A DNA stretch of 64,000 nt from Streptomyces sp. A0642 (GTDB lineage Bacteria; Actinomycetota; Actinomycetes; Streptomycetales; Streptomycetaceae): NCBI RefSeq assembly GCF_004795105.1, contig NZ_SSBL01000008.1, forward strand, positions 186,001-250,000, read 5' to 3'. The position numbers and the translations under genes are program-made. Under the pieces are notes generated by a model. The model was given only the letters and a program-made list of their open reading frames with translations, did no database searches and was not told the origin of the DNA. Below, in pieces: positions 49,467-59,304 of the stretch; position 1 is the first letter of the stretch; each line of letters begins with the position of its first letter.

Positions 49467-50438
49467 GTCGGCCCGACCGCGAACGGCCCCGCGACAGCTC
49501 CGGCGCCCGGCCCGGCTACAGCCTCGACGGCGGGCATCCCCGCGGCGGCCTCTGGGCACGGCCCCCTCCCGGCAGGGCGGAACGGCACGCTGCTCGCTCT
49601 GCTCGGCGTGCTCGCCTTCTCCCTCACCTTTCCCTCCACCGCCTGGGGCCTGGAGAGCTTCGGTCCCTGGTCCCTGGTCGCGCTGCGCAGCCTGCTGGCC
49701 GCCGCCGTCGCCTGCGTCGTGTTTGTCGCGGCGCGCGTACGGCTGCCCGAGCGGCGGCACTGGGCCGGCCTCGCGGTGGTGGCGTGCGGGGTGGTGGTGG
49801 GGTTCCCCCTGCTGACCACGCTGGCGCTGCAGACCTCGACGACCTCGCACGCGGCCGTGGTGGTGGGCCTGCTGCCGCTGACGACCGCGGTGTTCTCCTC
49901 CCTGCGCACGGGTTCGCGGCCCCCTCGCGCGTTCTGGGCCGCCGCACTCGCCGGGGCAGCGGTGGTGATCGCCTTCACCGTGCTCCAGAGCGGCGGCGGT
50001 CTCTCGGCCGGCGACCTCTACCTCTTCTGCGCGCTGCTGGTCTGCGCGGCGGGATACACGGAGGGCGGCAGGCTGGCCAAGGTGATGCCGGGGTGGCAGG
50101 TGACCGGGTGGGCGCTGATCGTCACCGCGCCGCTGGCAGCGGCGGGCGCCGCGGTCGCGTTGCCGTACGAACCGGTGCGGCTGACCGCGCACGGTGTCAT
50201 CGGGCTGGTCTGGGTGGCGGTGGCGTCGACTTTCGTCGGCCTGTACGTCTGGTACCGCGGCATGGCGGAGATCGGCGTCGCGCGGGCCAGCCAGCTCCAG
50301 CTCGCGCAGCCCTTGCTGACCCTCGTCTGGTCGTTCCTGCTCCTCGGCGAGGAAGTCACCCCCGCGGCCCCGGTGGCCGCGGTCGCCGTACTCGTCTGCA
50401 TCGCCGCCACCCAGCGCGCCGGAGCCGGCCGGTCATAG
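49425..50438 (+). CDS. EamA-family (DMT) transporter
   Basis: A 337-aa membrane protein with ten predicted helices in two EamA repeats (NGTLLALLGVLAFSLTFPSTAWGLE; SAGDLYLFCALLVCAAGYTEGGRL). The first 50 residues are an Ala/Pro/Thr-rich hydrophilic tail. I found no ATG, GTG or TTG between 49425 and the first helix, so this start is forced. It is a likely exporter of metabolites or amino acids, controlled by the divergent MocR regulator. Confidence 0.9.
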   Translation: MTAKDSATASLPIAVGPTANGPATAPAPGPATASTAGIPAAASGHGPLPAGRNGTLLALLGVLAFSLTFPSTAWGLESFGPWSLVALRSLLAAAVACVVFVAARVRLPERRHWAGLAVVACGVVVGFPLLTTLALQTSTTSHAAVVVGLLPLTTAVFSSLRTGSRPPRAFWAAALAGAAVVIAFTVLQSGGGLSAGDLYLFCALLVCAAGYTEGGRLAKVMPGWQVTGWALIVTAPLAAAGAAVALPYEPVRLTAHGVIGLVWVAVASTFVGLYVWYRGMAEIGVARASQLQLAQPLLTLVWSFLLLGEEVTPAAPVAAVAVLVCIAATQRAGAGRS

Positions 50439-50480
50439 ACTTGTCGACATGGAACGCCACCCGTGAGGAGGTCACTCCCG

Positions 50481-50690
50481 ATGGAGGCACACACGGGCGA
50501 CCGGCTGCTGACGCACGGCAGGACCGTGGGACAGCACGACCGGGTCGCCGAGATTCTCGAAGTGCTCGGGGACGGGGGCTCTCCCCCGTACCGGGTCCGC
50601 TTCGAGGACGGGCACGAACACGTCATCGCACCCGGCCCCGACAGCGTCGTCCAGCACACGACCGACCGGAGCCGGGACACCCGAGGCTAG
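50481..50690 (+). CDS. DUF1918 small protein
   Basis: A 69-aa protein starting at ATG 50481 with GAGGAGGT about 9 nt upstream, which decides against the GTG at 50463. The DUF1918 pattern is GDRLLTHGRTVGQHDRVAEILEVLGDGGSPPYRVRFEDGHEHVIAPGPDS, a small SH3-like beta-barrel. It is a widespread actinobacterial protein of unknown function. It follows the EamA gene by 42 bp. Confidence 0.85.
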   Translation: MEAHTGDRLLTHGRTVGQHDRVAEILEVLGDGGSPPYRVRFEDGHEHVIAPGPDSVVQHTTDRSRDTRG

Positions 50691-50752
50691 GGGCCGGCCC
50701 ACCAGGAGGACTCCGTCCGCCGCCCCACCGAACGGCGGACGGGGCCGGCCGG

Positions 50753-52030
50753 TCAGCGCGGCGGGCGCGCCCGCGTGCGGTAGTGGTCGGCCACCACGCG
50801 GTCCATCGCGCCGATCCGGTCCGTGACCACGTTCTTCCCCGAGAAGTAGACGTGGCCGCGGACCTGGTCGTACCCGGCGGCGAAGTCGACGTGCCGGGAC
50901 AGCTCCGCCGGGTCCTGCCAGGCCGCGGCCTGGGCCGGGTCGCCCGCCTTGTACAGCGCCTCCCCGATGAACAGGTCCACACCCGTGCCCCGGACCACCT
51001 CGGCCCACCAGGGCACCAGCGACGCGTAGTCGGCGGGCGCGAAGCCCAGGTTCCAGTACAACTGGGGGGTGACGTGATCGATCCACCCCTTCTTGATCCA
51101 GCCGCGGGTGTCGGCGTACAGATCGTCGTACGTCTGCACCCCCGCGTCGGTCCGTGAGCCCAGCGGGTCGGTCGAGGCGTTGCGCCACACGCCGAACGGG
51201 CTGACGCCGAAACGGACGGCGGGCTTCAGCGCCTTGATCCGCTCGGACATCTCGTGCACCAGCTTGTCGGTGTTGGAGCGCCGCCAGGCCGCCCGGTCGG
51301 GGAAGCCCGCGCCGTACTTCTTGTACGCGTCGCCGTCCGCGAAGGTCTGGCCCGCCACCGGGTACGGATAGAAGTAGTCGTCCCAGTGGACGGCGTCGAT
51401 GTCGTAGCGGCGGACCGCGTCGAGCATCGCGTCCTGGACGAAGGCGCGGACCTCGGGCAGCCCCGGGTTGTAGTAGAGCTTCCCGCCGTACGGCAGGACC
51501 CACTCGGGGTGGAGCCGTGCGGGGTGACCGGCGGCGAGCCGGGTGGGGTCGGTGTGGTTGGCGACCCGGTACGGGTTGAACCAGGCGTGCAGCTCCAGTC
51601 CGCGGCTGTGGGCCTCCTTGACCGCCGTGCCCAGCGGGTCCCAGCCGGGGTCCTTGCCCTGGACGCCGGTGAGGCAGGCGGCCCACGGCTCGTACGGTGA
51701 CGGCCACAGCGCGTCCGCACTGGGGCGGACCTGGAGGATCACCGCGTTCAGCCGCCGGGCGACCGCCTCGTCGAGGTACGCGATCAGCCCGGCCCGCTGT
51801 GCGTCGGCCGACAGACCCGGCTTCGACGGCCAGTCGACGTTCGCGATCGTGGCCACCCACATGCCCCGCAGCTCGCGGCGGAGCACATCCCGGGAGGCTC
51901 CCGGCCGGCCCGGACCGCCGGCGCCCCGGGAGGCCGCTGCGGCGTCACCCGCCACGGCGGCCGAAGCCACCACCCCCGCGACCGTGCCGGCCGCACCCGT
52001 CACGAACTTCCGTCGGTCCATCTGTCGCAT
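50753..52030 (-). CDS. Secreted GHL10/DUF187 glycoside hydrolase-like protein
   Basis: A 425-aa protein. ATG 52030 (or 52021, MDRRKF) precedes a Tat signal (DRRKFVTGAAGTVAGVVASAAVAGDAAAAS). The mature part begins RELRGMWVATIANVDWPSKPGLSADAQ, the GHL10 signature, and continues with GLELHAWFNPYRVAN and DIDAVHWDDYFYPYP. These proteins are predicted TIM-barrel glycosidases acting on cell-wall or extracellular glycans; the substrate is unknown. Confidence 0.9.
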   Translation of the reverse strand: MRQMDRRKFVTGAAGTVAGVVASAAVAGDAAAASRGAGGPGRPGASRDVLRRELRGMWVATIANVDWPSKPGLSADAQRAGLIAYLDEAVARRLNAVILQVRPSADALWPSPYEPWAACLTGVQGKDPGWDPLGTAVKEAHSRGLELHAWFNPYRVANHTDPTRLAAGHPARLHPEWVLPYGGKLYYNPGLPEVRAFVQDAMLDAVRRYDIDAVHWDDYFYPYPVAGQTFADGDAYKKYGAGFPDRAAWRRSNTDKLVHEMSERIKALKPAVRFGVSPFGVWRNASTDPLGSRTDAGVQTYDDLYADTRGWIKKGWIDHVTPQLYWNLGFAPADYASLVPWWAEVVRGTGVDLFIGEALYKAGDPAQAAAWQDPAELSRHVDFAAGYDQVRGHVYFSGKNVVTDRIGAMDRVVADHYRTRARPPR

Positions 52031-52254
52031 TCCGCTCCACCTGCCGTTCCCTTGCGCGTCCGCGGCCCCGGAGGAATCCGGGCGTGGGACCGAGCATGCC
52101 CGCCCCGGCCCCCGATCCCCGGTAAGAGCGTGGCCGGCCCGCGACGCAGCCCCCATTTGCCGGTCGCTCCGAGGCGCGGAGTAACGTCGTGGAGTCGTGG
52201 TGGAGCCCGGAATCAGACGGAAGCCGCCGAACGGAGAACAGCGAAAGGCACGAG

Positions 52255-53127
52255 GTGACGGACTCTATGGCCGACATTGCACGCGTCGGGGTGGTGGGCT
52301 GTGGCCAGATGGGCGCAGGCATCGCGGAGGTGTGCGCCCGCAGCGGCCTCGACGTCAAGGTGGCCGAGACCACCGGCGAGGCGCTGGAGATCGGCCGCAC
52401 CCGGCTTCACAACTCCCTCTCGAAGGCCGCCGAACGCGGCAAGATCACCGAGGAGGAGCGCGACGAGACCCTCGGCCGCCTGAGTTTCACCACCGACCTC
52501 GGCGAGTTCGCCGACCGCGATCTCGTCATCGAGGCCGTCGTGGAGAACGAGCAGGTCAAGACGGAGATCTTCCAGGTCCTCGACCAGGTGGTGACCCGGC
52601 AGGACGCGATCCTCGCCTCCAACACCTCGTCGATCCCGCTGGTGAAGCTGGCCGTCGCGACCTCGCGCCCGGACCAGGTCATCGGCATCCACTTCTTCAA
52701 CCCGGCGCCGGTGCAGAAGCTCGTCGAGATCATCCCGGCGCTGACCACCTCGGACGACACGATCAAGCGCGCCGAGGCCATGGTGCAGGACATACTGGGC
52801 AAGCACCCCATCCGCGCCCAGGACCGTTCCGGTTTCGTCGTCAACGCGCTGCTGATCCCGTATCTGCTCTCCGCGATCCGGATGTTCGAGTCGGGCATCG
52901 CCAGCCGCGAGGACATCGACAACGGCATGGAGATGGGCTGCGCCCACCCCATGGGCCCGCTCAAGCTCGCCGACCTGATCGGTCTGGACACCGTGGCCTC
53001 GGTCGCCGACTCGATGTACGCCGAGTACAAGGAGCCGCTGTACGCCGCTCCCCCGCTCCTCCAGCGCATGGTGGACGCGGGCCGCCTCGGCCGCAAGACG
53101 GGGTCGGGGTTCTACCCGTACGCCTGA
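52255..53127 (+). CDS. 3-hydroxyacyl (3-hydroxybutyryl)-CoA dehydrogenase
   Basis: A 290-aa protein starting at GTG 52255 (ATG 52267 is possible). It has the Rossmann motif GVVGCGQMGAGIAE, the catalytic His block IGIHFFNPAPVQKLVEI, and GRKTGSGFYPY at the C-terminus, as in HbdA/FadB2 enzymes. It interconverts 3-hydroxybutyryl-CoA and acetoacetyl-CoA with NAD(P). The role may be in fatty acid breakdown or the ethylmalonyl-CoA pathway. It stands alone, followed by a terminator. Confidence 0.93.
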   Translation: MTDSMADIARVGVVGCGQMGAGIAEVCARSGLDVKVAETTGEALEIGRTRLHNSLSKAAERGKITEEERDETLGRLSFTTDLGEFADRDLVIEAVVENEQVKTEIFQVLDQVVTRQDAILASNTSSIPLVKLAVATSRPDQVIGIHFFNPAPVQKLVEIIPALTTSDDTIKRAEAMVQDILGKHPIRAQDRSGFVVNALLIPYLLSAIRMFESGIASREDIDNGMEMGCAHPMGPLKLADLIGLDTVASVADSMYAEYKEPLYAAPPLLQRMVDAGRLGRKTGSGFYPYA

Positions 53128-53131
53128 CCAC

Positions 53132-53178
53132 CCGCCCGTGCGTGCGGGGGACCCACGGTCACCCGCACGCACGGGCGG
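53132..53178. terminator. Bidirectional terminator
   Basis: A 17-bp stem (CCGCCCGTGCGTGCGGG and its complement) with a 13-nt loop lies between convergent genes. Confidence 0.85.
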
Positions 53179-53185
53179 AACGGTT

Positions 53186-53716
53186 TCAGCCCAGCCGTAA
53201 GTGGTGGAGCATCATCAGCCCGGCGGCCATGCCCGCGGCCGGGACCTCGCCGCGGGCGATCATGTCGGGGACCAGCTTCAGCGGTATCCACTCACGGCGC
53301 GAGGACTCGAAACCGTCGACGGGGTCGCCCGTCCAGTCCGCCTCCTCGCCCCAGTAGAAGTGGTGCCGGGCGTCGGTGAGTCCGTTCGACGGCTCCACGG
53401 TCAGCAGCGGACGCAGGGGGCCGGGGCGCCAGCCGGTCTCCTCCTCCATCTCCCGGGCCGCCGCGGCCGCCGGCTGTTCTCCCTCCTCGACGACGCCCGC
53501 GGCGAGCTCCCAGCCCCAGCTGTCGGTGATGAACCGGTGCCGCCAGAGCAGCAGGACCTCGTTCGTCTCATTGACGACGGTGGCCGCCGCGACGGCGCGG
53601 AGCCGGATCACGAAGTGGTCGAGGTGGTGGCCGTCCGGGAGGACGACGTCCGCCAGATTGACCCGGAACCAGCGATTCTCGTACACAGTCTGTTCGTTCA
53701 GATTCGTCCACTGCAC
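53186..53716 (-). CDS. Nudix hydrolase
   Basis: A 176-aa protein starting at GTG 53716 with AGAAGG upstream. The Nudix box is GVVEEGEQPAAAAAREMEEETGW, matching GX5EX7REUXEEXGU. The N-terminus (TVYENRWFRVNLADVVLPDGHHLDHFVIR) resembles ADP-ribose pyrophosphatase-type members. It hydrolyses a nucleoside diphosphate derivative. Confidence 0.92.
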   Translation of the reverse strand: MQWTNLNEQTVYENRWFRVNLADVVLPDGHHLDHFVIRLRAVAAATVVNETNEVLLLWRHRFITDSWGWELAAGVVEEGEQPAAAAAREMEEETGWRPGPLRPLLTVEPSNGLTDARHHFYWGEEADWTGDPVDGFESSRREWIPLKLVPDMIARGEVPAAGMAAGLMMLHHLRLG

Positions 53717-53779
53717 AGTTCTGCCACCTTCTGGCTAGTAGGTGGCCATATCGCAGCAGAACCCGACTGCCAGTGGTAC

Positions 53780-55129
53780 TCACAGCGGTACGCGCAGCGC
53801 CCCGTCCACGAGGTCCGCGGCCCGCCCCGCCTCCGCGCTGCCGCTCGCGACCAGTTGTCCCCGCACGTCCCGCAACCGGTCACGCAGCCGCTGCGACTCC
53901 ATGCCCCGGGCGCGCTCCGCCATCTCCGCCGCCGTGACCGCCGCCCGGTCGGCCTCGCCCTGCCGCAGGTCGATCGTGGTGAGCATCGCGAGCCGGTGCA
54001 CCCGGCCCCGGTCGTGCGCGGGCGCCCGCACCGCCGCCGCGGCGTGCTCCCGGGCCGCCGGGAGGTCCCCGAGGCGCAGCAGAGCCTCCGCCACCTGCAC
54101 GTCGACCAGCCCCGGCTGGACGTACCCCGTCTCGTCCGGCTCCTGACCGGGCAGGATCCGTGCGGCCTCGGACTCGGCGCGCCGGATGCACCGCAGGGCG
54201 CCGGCCCGGTCTCCGAGATGTGCGTACGCCTTCGCCTGCATGGCGTGGAGGTCGGCGGCGAGCGCGGGGGTGATGTCGCGTCCCGCGGCCCGCAGCGCCG
54301 CCTCGGCGAAGGCGACGGCCTGCCGGAAGTCGGCGAGGAAGAGGGACTGGTTCACCAGGAGGGCGATCACATAGCCGCCGAGGCCCCGGTCCCCGCTCGC
54401 CTTGGCCAGCCGCAGTGCCTGGTGGAAGTAGCGCTGGGCGAGGCCGTGCGCGTCGGAGTCGTAGGCGCAGATGCCAGCCACGGCGACCAGGCCGCCCGCC
54501 GCGCGGTGCAGTTGACGCCCCATCGCGTCGCTGTAGCCGCCGCGCAGGAGCGGGGCCGTCTCCGCGTTGAGGAAGCCGACGATGCGCGAACGCGTCGCGA
54601 TTCCACCCGCCTTGCGGTACATCAGTTCGTAGTGGGCGCGGGCGGCCCGCAGGGTTGCTATGTCGGCCGGGCCGACGCGCTGCGGTCCGGTACGGGACAC
54701 GTCGGTGTCCTCCGGCGGGTTCTCCCACTCCCAGACGGGCATCACGGCGGTGGTCCCCGTCACGGCCGGGGCGGCGACGGCATGGGGGCGCTGCTGTTCG
54801 TCGGAGCGCCACAGAGCGGTGGCCCGCTCCACGAATCCGGTGAGCGAGGAGCTCCGCACGGGCGGGTGGCCGCCGAGGGCCGCCATGCCGATGTCGTCGA
54901 GCGAGACGGCCCTGTTCAGCCGGTTCCCCAGCACCTCACAGATCAGGTCGGGCACCTGGCCGCGCGGGCGCTGCCCCTTCAGCCAGCGGGCGACGGCCGT
55001 GTGTTCGTACCGCAGGCACAGACCCCGGGTACGGCCGGCCCGGTTCACGTGCGCGGCGAGCCCGGCCCGGGAGACACCCGCCTCGTCGATCAGAGCCTCT
55101 AGCAGAGTGTTGGGCTCCATTGCCCCCAT
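53780..55129 (-). CDS. HTH-TPR transcriptional regulator (NsdA-like)
   Basis: A 449-aa protein from ATG 55129 (ATG 55120, MEPNTLL, is equally possible; a GGAGGGGG stretch precedes both). The N-terminal roughly 80 residues are an HTH-like domain (LLEALIDEAGVSRAGLAAHVNRAG, TAVARWLKGQRPRGQVPDLICEVL). The rest is helical repeats of TPR type (GLAQRYFHQALRLAKASGDRGLGGYV, MQAKAYAHLGDRAGALRCIRRAE, VAEALLRLGDLPAAREHAAAAV). Similar Streptomyces proteins such as NsdA influence sporulation and antibiotic production. That link is by resemblance only. Confidence 0.82.
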   Translation of the reverse strand: MGAMEPNTLLEALIDEAGVSRAGLAAHVNRAGRTRGLCLRYEHTAVARWLKGQRPRGQVPDLICEVLGNRLNRAVSLDDIGMAALGGHPPVRSSSLTGFVERATALWRSDEQQRPHAVAAPAVTGTTAVMPVWEWENPPEDTDVSRTGPQRVGPADIATLRAARAHYELMYRKAGGIATRSRIVGFLNAETAPLLRGGYSDAMGRQLHRAAGGLVAVAGICAYDSDAHGLAQRYFHQALRLAKASGDRGLGGYVIALLVNQSLFLADFRQAVAFAEAALRAAGRDITPALAADLHAMQAKAYAHLGDRAGALRCIRRAESEAARILPGQEPDETGYVQPGLVDVQVAEALLRLGDLPAAREHAAAAVRAPAHDRGRVHRLAMLTTIDLRQGEADRAAVTAAEMAERARGMESQRLRDRLRDVRGQLVASGSAEAGRAADLVDGALRVPL

Positions 55130-55494
55130 TGCCCCCTCCGGCGGTTCGCCACGCCTGGACGTGTCGCCCCAGTGGAGCACGATTCACACGGGGTGTGAAC
55201 GGAATGCCCGAACCGTCCCGCCGCGCACCCTGTCGCACGGACCCGCGGATCGCTTGACTGAATCCCTCGCAAGAGGCGGCCGGGTCGTCTGCTCCCCCTC
55301 GTACAGCACGACGACCCGCTTCCGCGCCGTCCGCTCTGCCGGCCTGCCCGACACTCCGTGGCAGGGCGGACGGCGCCGGATCGCACGACCCACTGCCCAC
55401 GGATCGGAGGGTTGTTGCGGGGCCGGCCGGACACCGGGTTCCCCCGGGCCGGGCCGGAGCCCGCGTGCGGTCCACCGCCCCTGGGCGAGCACAC
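55130..55494. other. Intergenic region without a convincing gene
   Basis: These 365 bp lie between the divergent start of the HTH-TPR gene and the pheT terminator. ORFs crossing it have no ribosome site or family resemblance. TTGACT at 55253 has no matching -10. Confidence 0.5.
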
Positions 55495-55531
55495 AGGAGG
55501 GGCGTATCCGGTGGCCGGATACGCCCCTCCT
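55495..55531 (-). terminator. Terminator of the pheST operon
   Basis: A 17-bp perfect stem (AGGAGGGGCGTATCCGG and its complement) with a TGG loop lies 19 nt beyond the pheT stop. Confidence 0.9.
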
Positions 55532-55549
55532 CACTGTGCGGGTGCGCTG

Positions 55550-58060
55550 CTACGCGCCGCGCAGCACCGCTCCCGTACGCTCGGCGGCCAGGGCCACCGC
55601 CGCGTCACGGGCGGCGCTCGCCTCGTCGACCGTCAGCGTGCGGTCGCCGGCACGGAACCGCAGCGCGTACGCCAGGGACTTGCGGCCCTCGCCGATCTGC
55701 TCGCCGGTGAACACGTCGAACAGCCGAAGCGACTCGAGGAGTTCCCCCGCTCCGTCGTGGAGCGCCCGCTCCACATCGGCGGCGGGCACGTCCTGGCCGA
55801 CGACGAGTGCGACGTCCTGGGTCGCCACCGGGAAGGTGGAGATCCGGGGGGCCTGGAGGGCGCCGTCGACCGCACGCTCCAGGACGTCGAGCTCGACCTC
55901 CATGGCGCAGGTGCGCTCGGGGAGGTGGAGCTCCTTGATGACGCGCGGGTGCAGCTCGCCGGCGTGACCGAAGAGGGTCTCCTCGCCGTCGACCGTCACG
56001 TACAGCGCGGCGCACCGGCCCGGGTGCCACGGCGCGTGCTGGTCGGCGCGGACCGTAAGGTCCACACCTGCCTCACGGGCGATGGTGCGGGCGGCCTCGA
56101 CGGAGTCCGCCCAGTCGGCGGGGCGGCCCTTGCCCCACCAGCCGGCCTGCTCGCGGGCGCCCGCGAGGACGACGGCGGCGCGGCGCGGCTGACGCGGCAG
56201 CGCGGCGTCGAGGGCGGCGATCTCCTCGGCGGAGGGGCGCCGGTCGACGGGCAGCCGGACGGGCTTCGCCTCCTGGCCGGTGGGCCGGAAGACGAGACCG
56301 GTCTCGAAGAGCGCGAGGTCGTGGCTCCCCCGGCCGTCGTTGCGCCGCAGTGCGCCGAGGAGGCCCGGCAGCAGCGTGGTGCGCAGCGACGGCTCCTCGT
56401 CGGAGAGCGGGTTGACGAGCTTGACCGTGCGGCGTCGGGCGTCCTCCGCGTCCAGGCCGAGCTGGTCCAGGACCGCCTCGCCGGTGAACGGGTAGTTCAG
56501 CGCCTCGACGTAGCCGGCACCGGCCAGGGCCCGGCCGACGCGGCGGTGCAGCCGCTGGCGGTCGGTGAGCCCGCGGCCGGAGGGCGGGGTCGGGAGCGTG
56601 GACGGGAGGTTCTCGTAGCCCTCCAGCCGGATGACCTCTTCGGCGAGGTCGTTCGGCTCGTTCAGGTCGGGCCGCCAGGACGGGGCCGTGACGAGGAGCT
56701 CGTCCTGCCCGTAGACGTCGCAGCCCACCTCCTGGAGGCGGCGCACGACGGTCTCGCGGCCGTAGGCGACGCCGGCCACCTTGTCGGGGTGGTCGGCCGC
56801 CATCGTGATGGTGCGGGGACCGGAGGGGGCGGTGACCTCGGTGACACCGGCCTCGGCGGTACCGCCGGCGAGCAGCACCAGGAGGTCGACGGTGCGCTGC
56901 GCGGCAGCGGCGGCGGCCTGCGGGTCGACGCCGCGCTCGAAGCGCTTGGACGCCTCGGAGGCCAGCTTGTGACGGCGCGCGGTCCGGGCGATCGAGATCG
57001 CGTCGAAGTGCGCGGCCTCGATGACGACCTCGGTGGTGTGCGCGCCCTCGGCGGCGTCCGCGATCTCGGTGTTCGCCCCGCCCATGACGCCCGCCAGGCC
57101 GATCGGCCCGCGGTTGTCGGTGATGACGAGGTCGGCGGCGTCCAGGACGCGGACCGTGCCGTCGAGCGTGGTGAGCTTCTCGCCCTGCTCGGCGCGGCGC
57201 ACCCCGATCGGACCGTCGATGCGGGTGCGGTCGTAGGCGTGCAGCGGCTGGCCCAGTTCGAGCATGACGTAGTTGGTCACGTCGACGGCGAGCGAGATCG
57301 GCCGCATGCCGGCCTTCTGGAGCCGGCGCTGCATCCAGATCGGGGACCGCGCCTCGGGCTGGAGGCCCACGACGGTGCGCGCGGTGAAGCGGTCGCAGCC
57401 GATCGGGTCGGAGACCCTGACCGGGTAGCCGTAGGCGTTGGGCGCGGGCACGTCCAGGAGCGCCGGGTCGCGCAGCGGCAGGCCGTAGGCGATGGCGGTC
57501 TCACGGGCGACGCCGCGCATCGACAGGCAGTAGCCGCGGTCGGGCGTGACGGCGATGTCGAGGACCTCGTCGACGAGCTGGAGCAGCTCGATCGCGTCGG
57601 TGCCGACCTCGTGCTCCGGCGGCAGCACGATGATGCCGTGCGTGCCGTCGTCGCCCATGCCGAGCTCGTCGGTGGAGCAGATCATGCCGTGCGAGGTCTT
57701 GCCGTACGTCTTGCGCGCGGCGATCGCGAAGTCGCCGGGCAGCACGGCGCCGGGCAGCACCACGACGACCTTGTCGCCGACGGAGAAGTTACGGGCTCCG
57801 CAGACGATCTCCTGCGGCTCACCGGTGCCGTTGGCGGAGCCGACGTCGACCGTGCAGAAGCGGATGGGCTTCTTGAAGCCCTCCAGCTCCTCGATGGTCA
57901 GTACCTGTCCGACGACGAGGGGGCCCTTGAGGCCGGCGCCGATCTGCTCGACGGTCTCGACCTCCAGGCCGACCGCGACGAGCTTGGCCTGTACGTCACG
58001 GCCGGTCTCGGTGACCGGCAGGTCGACGTACTCCCGCAGCCAGGAAAGCGGGACGCGCAT
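55550..58060 (-). CDS. pheT: Phenylalanyl-tRNA synthetase beta subunit
   Basis: An 836-aa protein starting at ATG 58060; the longer open frame running to 61285 is spurious. Domains in order are an EMAP-II/OB tRNA-binding fold (about 40-150, VVGQVLTIEELEGFKKPIRFCTVDVG), the B3/B4 editing domain (REAEAR-like region; HAYDRTRIDGPIGVRRA), the B5 domain, the catalytic-like module (ALNYPFTGEAVL), and a C-terminal ferredoxin-like anticodon-binding domain (PRISTFPVATQDVALVV). With PheS it forms the (alpha-beta)2 enzyme that charges tRNA-Phe. The stop/start junction with pheS is TGATG. Confidence 0.97.
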   Translation of the reverse strand: MRVPLSWLREYVDLPVTETGRDVQAKLVAVGLEVETVEQIGAGLKGPLVVGQVLTIEELEGFKKPIRFCTVDVGSANGTGEPQEIVCGARNFSVGDKVVVVLPGAVLPGDFAIAARKTYGKTSHGMICSTDELGMGDDGTHGIIVLPPEHEVGTDAIELLQLVDEVLDIAVTPDRGYCLSMRGVARETAIAYGLPLRDPALLDVPAPNAYGYPVRVSDPIGCDRFTARTVVGLQPEARSPIWMQRRLQKAGMRPISLAVDVTNYVMLELGQPLHAYDRTRIDGPIGVRRAEQGEKLTTLDGTVRVLDAADLVITDNRGPIGLAGVMGGANTEIADAAEGAHTTEVVIEAAHFDAISIARTARRHKLASEASKRFERGVDPQAAAAAAQRTVDLLVLLAGGTAEAGVTEVTAPSGPRTITMAADHPDKVAGVAYGRETVVRRLQEVGCDVYGQDELLVTAPSWRPDLNEPNDLAEEVIRLEGYENLPSTLPTPPSGRGLTDRQRLHRRVGRALAGAGYVEALNYPFTGEAVLDQLGLDAEDARRRTVKLVNPLSDEEPSLRTTLLPGLLGALRRNDGRGSHDLALFETGLVFRPTGQEAKPVRLPVDRRPSAEEIAALDAALPRQPRRAAVVLAGAREQAGWWGKGRPADWADSVEAARTIAREAGVDLTVRADQHAPWHPGRCAALYVTVDGEETLFGHAGELHPRVIKELHLPERTCAMEVELDVLERAVDGALQAPRISTFPVATQDVALVVGQDVPAADVERALHDGAGELLESLRLFDVFTGEQIGEGRKSLAYALRFRAGDRTLTVDEASAARDAAVALAAERTGAVLRGA

Positions 58061-59187
58061 CAGATCTCCATCCCGAAGGGCCGGGTGAACCGGACGTCGC
58101 CTTCGACCATGTCTCGCATGTCTTCTACGTGGTGGCGGAACATCAGCATCCGCTCGATGCCGAACCCGAAGGCGAATCCGCTGTACTTCTGGGGGTCGAC
58201 TCCGCAGGCGATGAGCACCTTGGGGTTGACCATGCCGCAGCCGCCCAGCTCGATCCAGCCCTCGCTGCCGCAGGTGCGGCAGGGGCGGTCCGGGTTGCCG
58301 ACGGACTCGCCGCGGCAGACGTAGCAGACCATGTCCATCTCGGCGGACGGCTCGGTGAACGGGAAGAAGTTCGGCCGGAGCCGGGTCTTCATGTCCGGGC
58401 CGAAGAGTGCCTGGACCATGTGGTCGAGGGTGCCCTTGAGGTCCGCCATGGTGAGGCCCTCGTCGACGGCGAGCAGCTCGATCTGGTGGAAGACCGGGGT
58501 GTGCGTGGCGTCGAGCTCGTCGGTCCGGTAGACCCGGCCGGGGCAGACGACGTAGACCGGGGGCTCGCGGTCGAGCAGGGTGCGGGCCTGGACCGGCGAG
58601 GTGTGGGTGCGCAGCACGACACCGGACTCGTCGTTCTTCTCGCCGTCGGCGCCCTCGACGAAGAAGGTGTCCTGCATCTGCCGGGCCGGGTGGTCGGGCA
58701 CGAAGTTCAGGGCGTCGAAGTTGAACCACTCGGCCTCGGCCTCGGGGCCCTCGGCGACCTCGTAGCCCATGGCCACGAAGACGTCGGCGACGCGCTCCAT
58801 GATGGTCGTCAGCGGGTGGCGGGCGCCTGCCGGGGTGCGGTCGTACGGCAGGGTGACGTCCACCGCCTCCTCGACCAGGACCCGGGCGTCGCGCTCGGCC
58901 TCCAGCTCCGTCTGGCGGGCCGCGAGGGCCCGGCCCACGGCGGCGCGGGCCTGGCCCACGCGCTTGCCGGCCTCGGCCTTCGCCTGCGGCGGCAGGGCGC
59001 CGATCTCGCGGTTGGCGAGGGACAGGGGCGAGGTGCCACCGGTGTGCGCGGTCTTCGCCTGGGCGAGCGCGTCGAGGTCGCCCGCGGCGGCGAAGGCGGC
59101 GAACGCCTCGTCCCGGATGCGCTCGATCTCTTCCGGTTTCAGTGCCTCGACCTCGACTGGGTCGTACGACTTGTTCGGTGCCGACAT
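58060..59187 (-). CDS. pheS: Phenylalanyl-tRNA synthetase alpha subunit
   Basis: A 375-aa protein starting at ATG 59187 with GGAAGAG upstream. An N-terminal coiled coil (about 10-90) is followed by the class II catalytic core. Motif 2 is VLRTHTSPVQARTL, and the later blocks are VYRTDELDATHTPVFHQIE and FAFGFGIERMLMFRHHVEDMRD (motif 3). It has a CxxC...CxxC insertion (CYVCRGESVGNPDRPCRTCGSEGW) that could bind zinc. The stop shares one base with the pheT ATG, so the two are coupled. Confidence 0.97.
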   Translation of the reverse strand: MSAPNKSYDPVEVEALKPEEIERIRDEAFAAFAAAGDLDALAQAKTAHTGGTSPLSLANREIGALPPQAKAEAGKRVGQARAAVGRALAARQTELEAERDARVLVEEAVDVTLPYDRTPAGARHPLTTIMERVADVFVAMGYEVAEGPEAEAEWFNFDALNFVPDHPARQMQDTFFVEGADGEKNDESGVVLRTHTSPVQARTLLDREPPVYVVCPGRVYRTDELDATHTPVFHQIELLAVDEGLTMADLKGTLDHMVQALFGPDMKTRLRPNFFPFTEPSAEMDMVCYVCRGESVGNPDRPCRTCGSEGWIELGGCGMVNPKVLIACGVDPQKYSGFAFGFGIERMLMFRHHVEDMRDMVEGDVRFTRPFGMEI

Positions 59188-59304
59188 CTCTTCCCGTACT
59201 TCCGATTGGCTGGTGGCGCGGCCCCGCTCGACGACTGGAGGACGCAAAGGTGCCAAAGGTCGAGTCTAAGGGTCGCAGGACGCGGGGGCCGCCCGTGGGC
59301 CGCT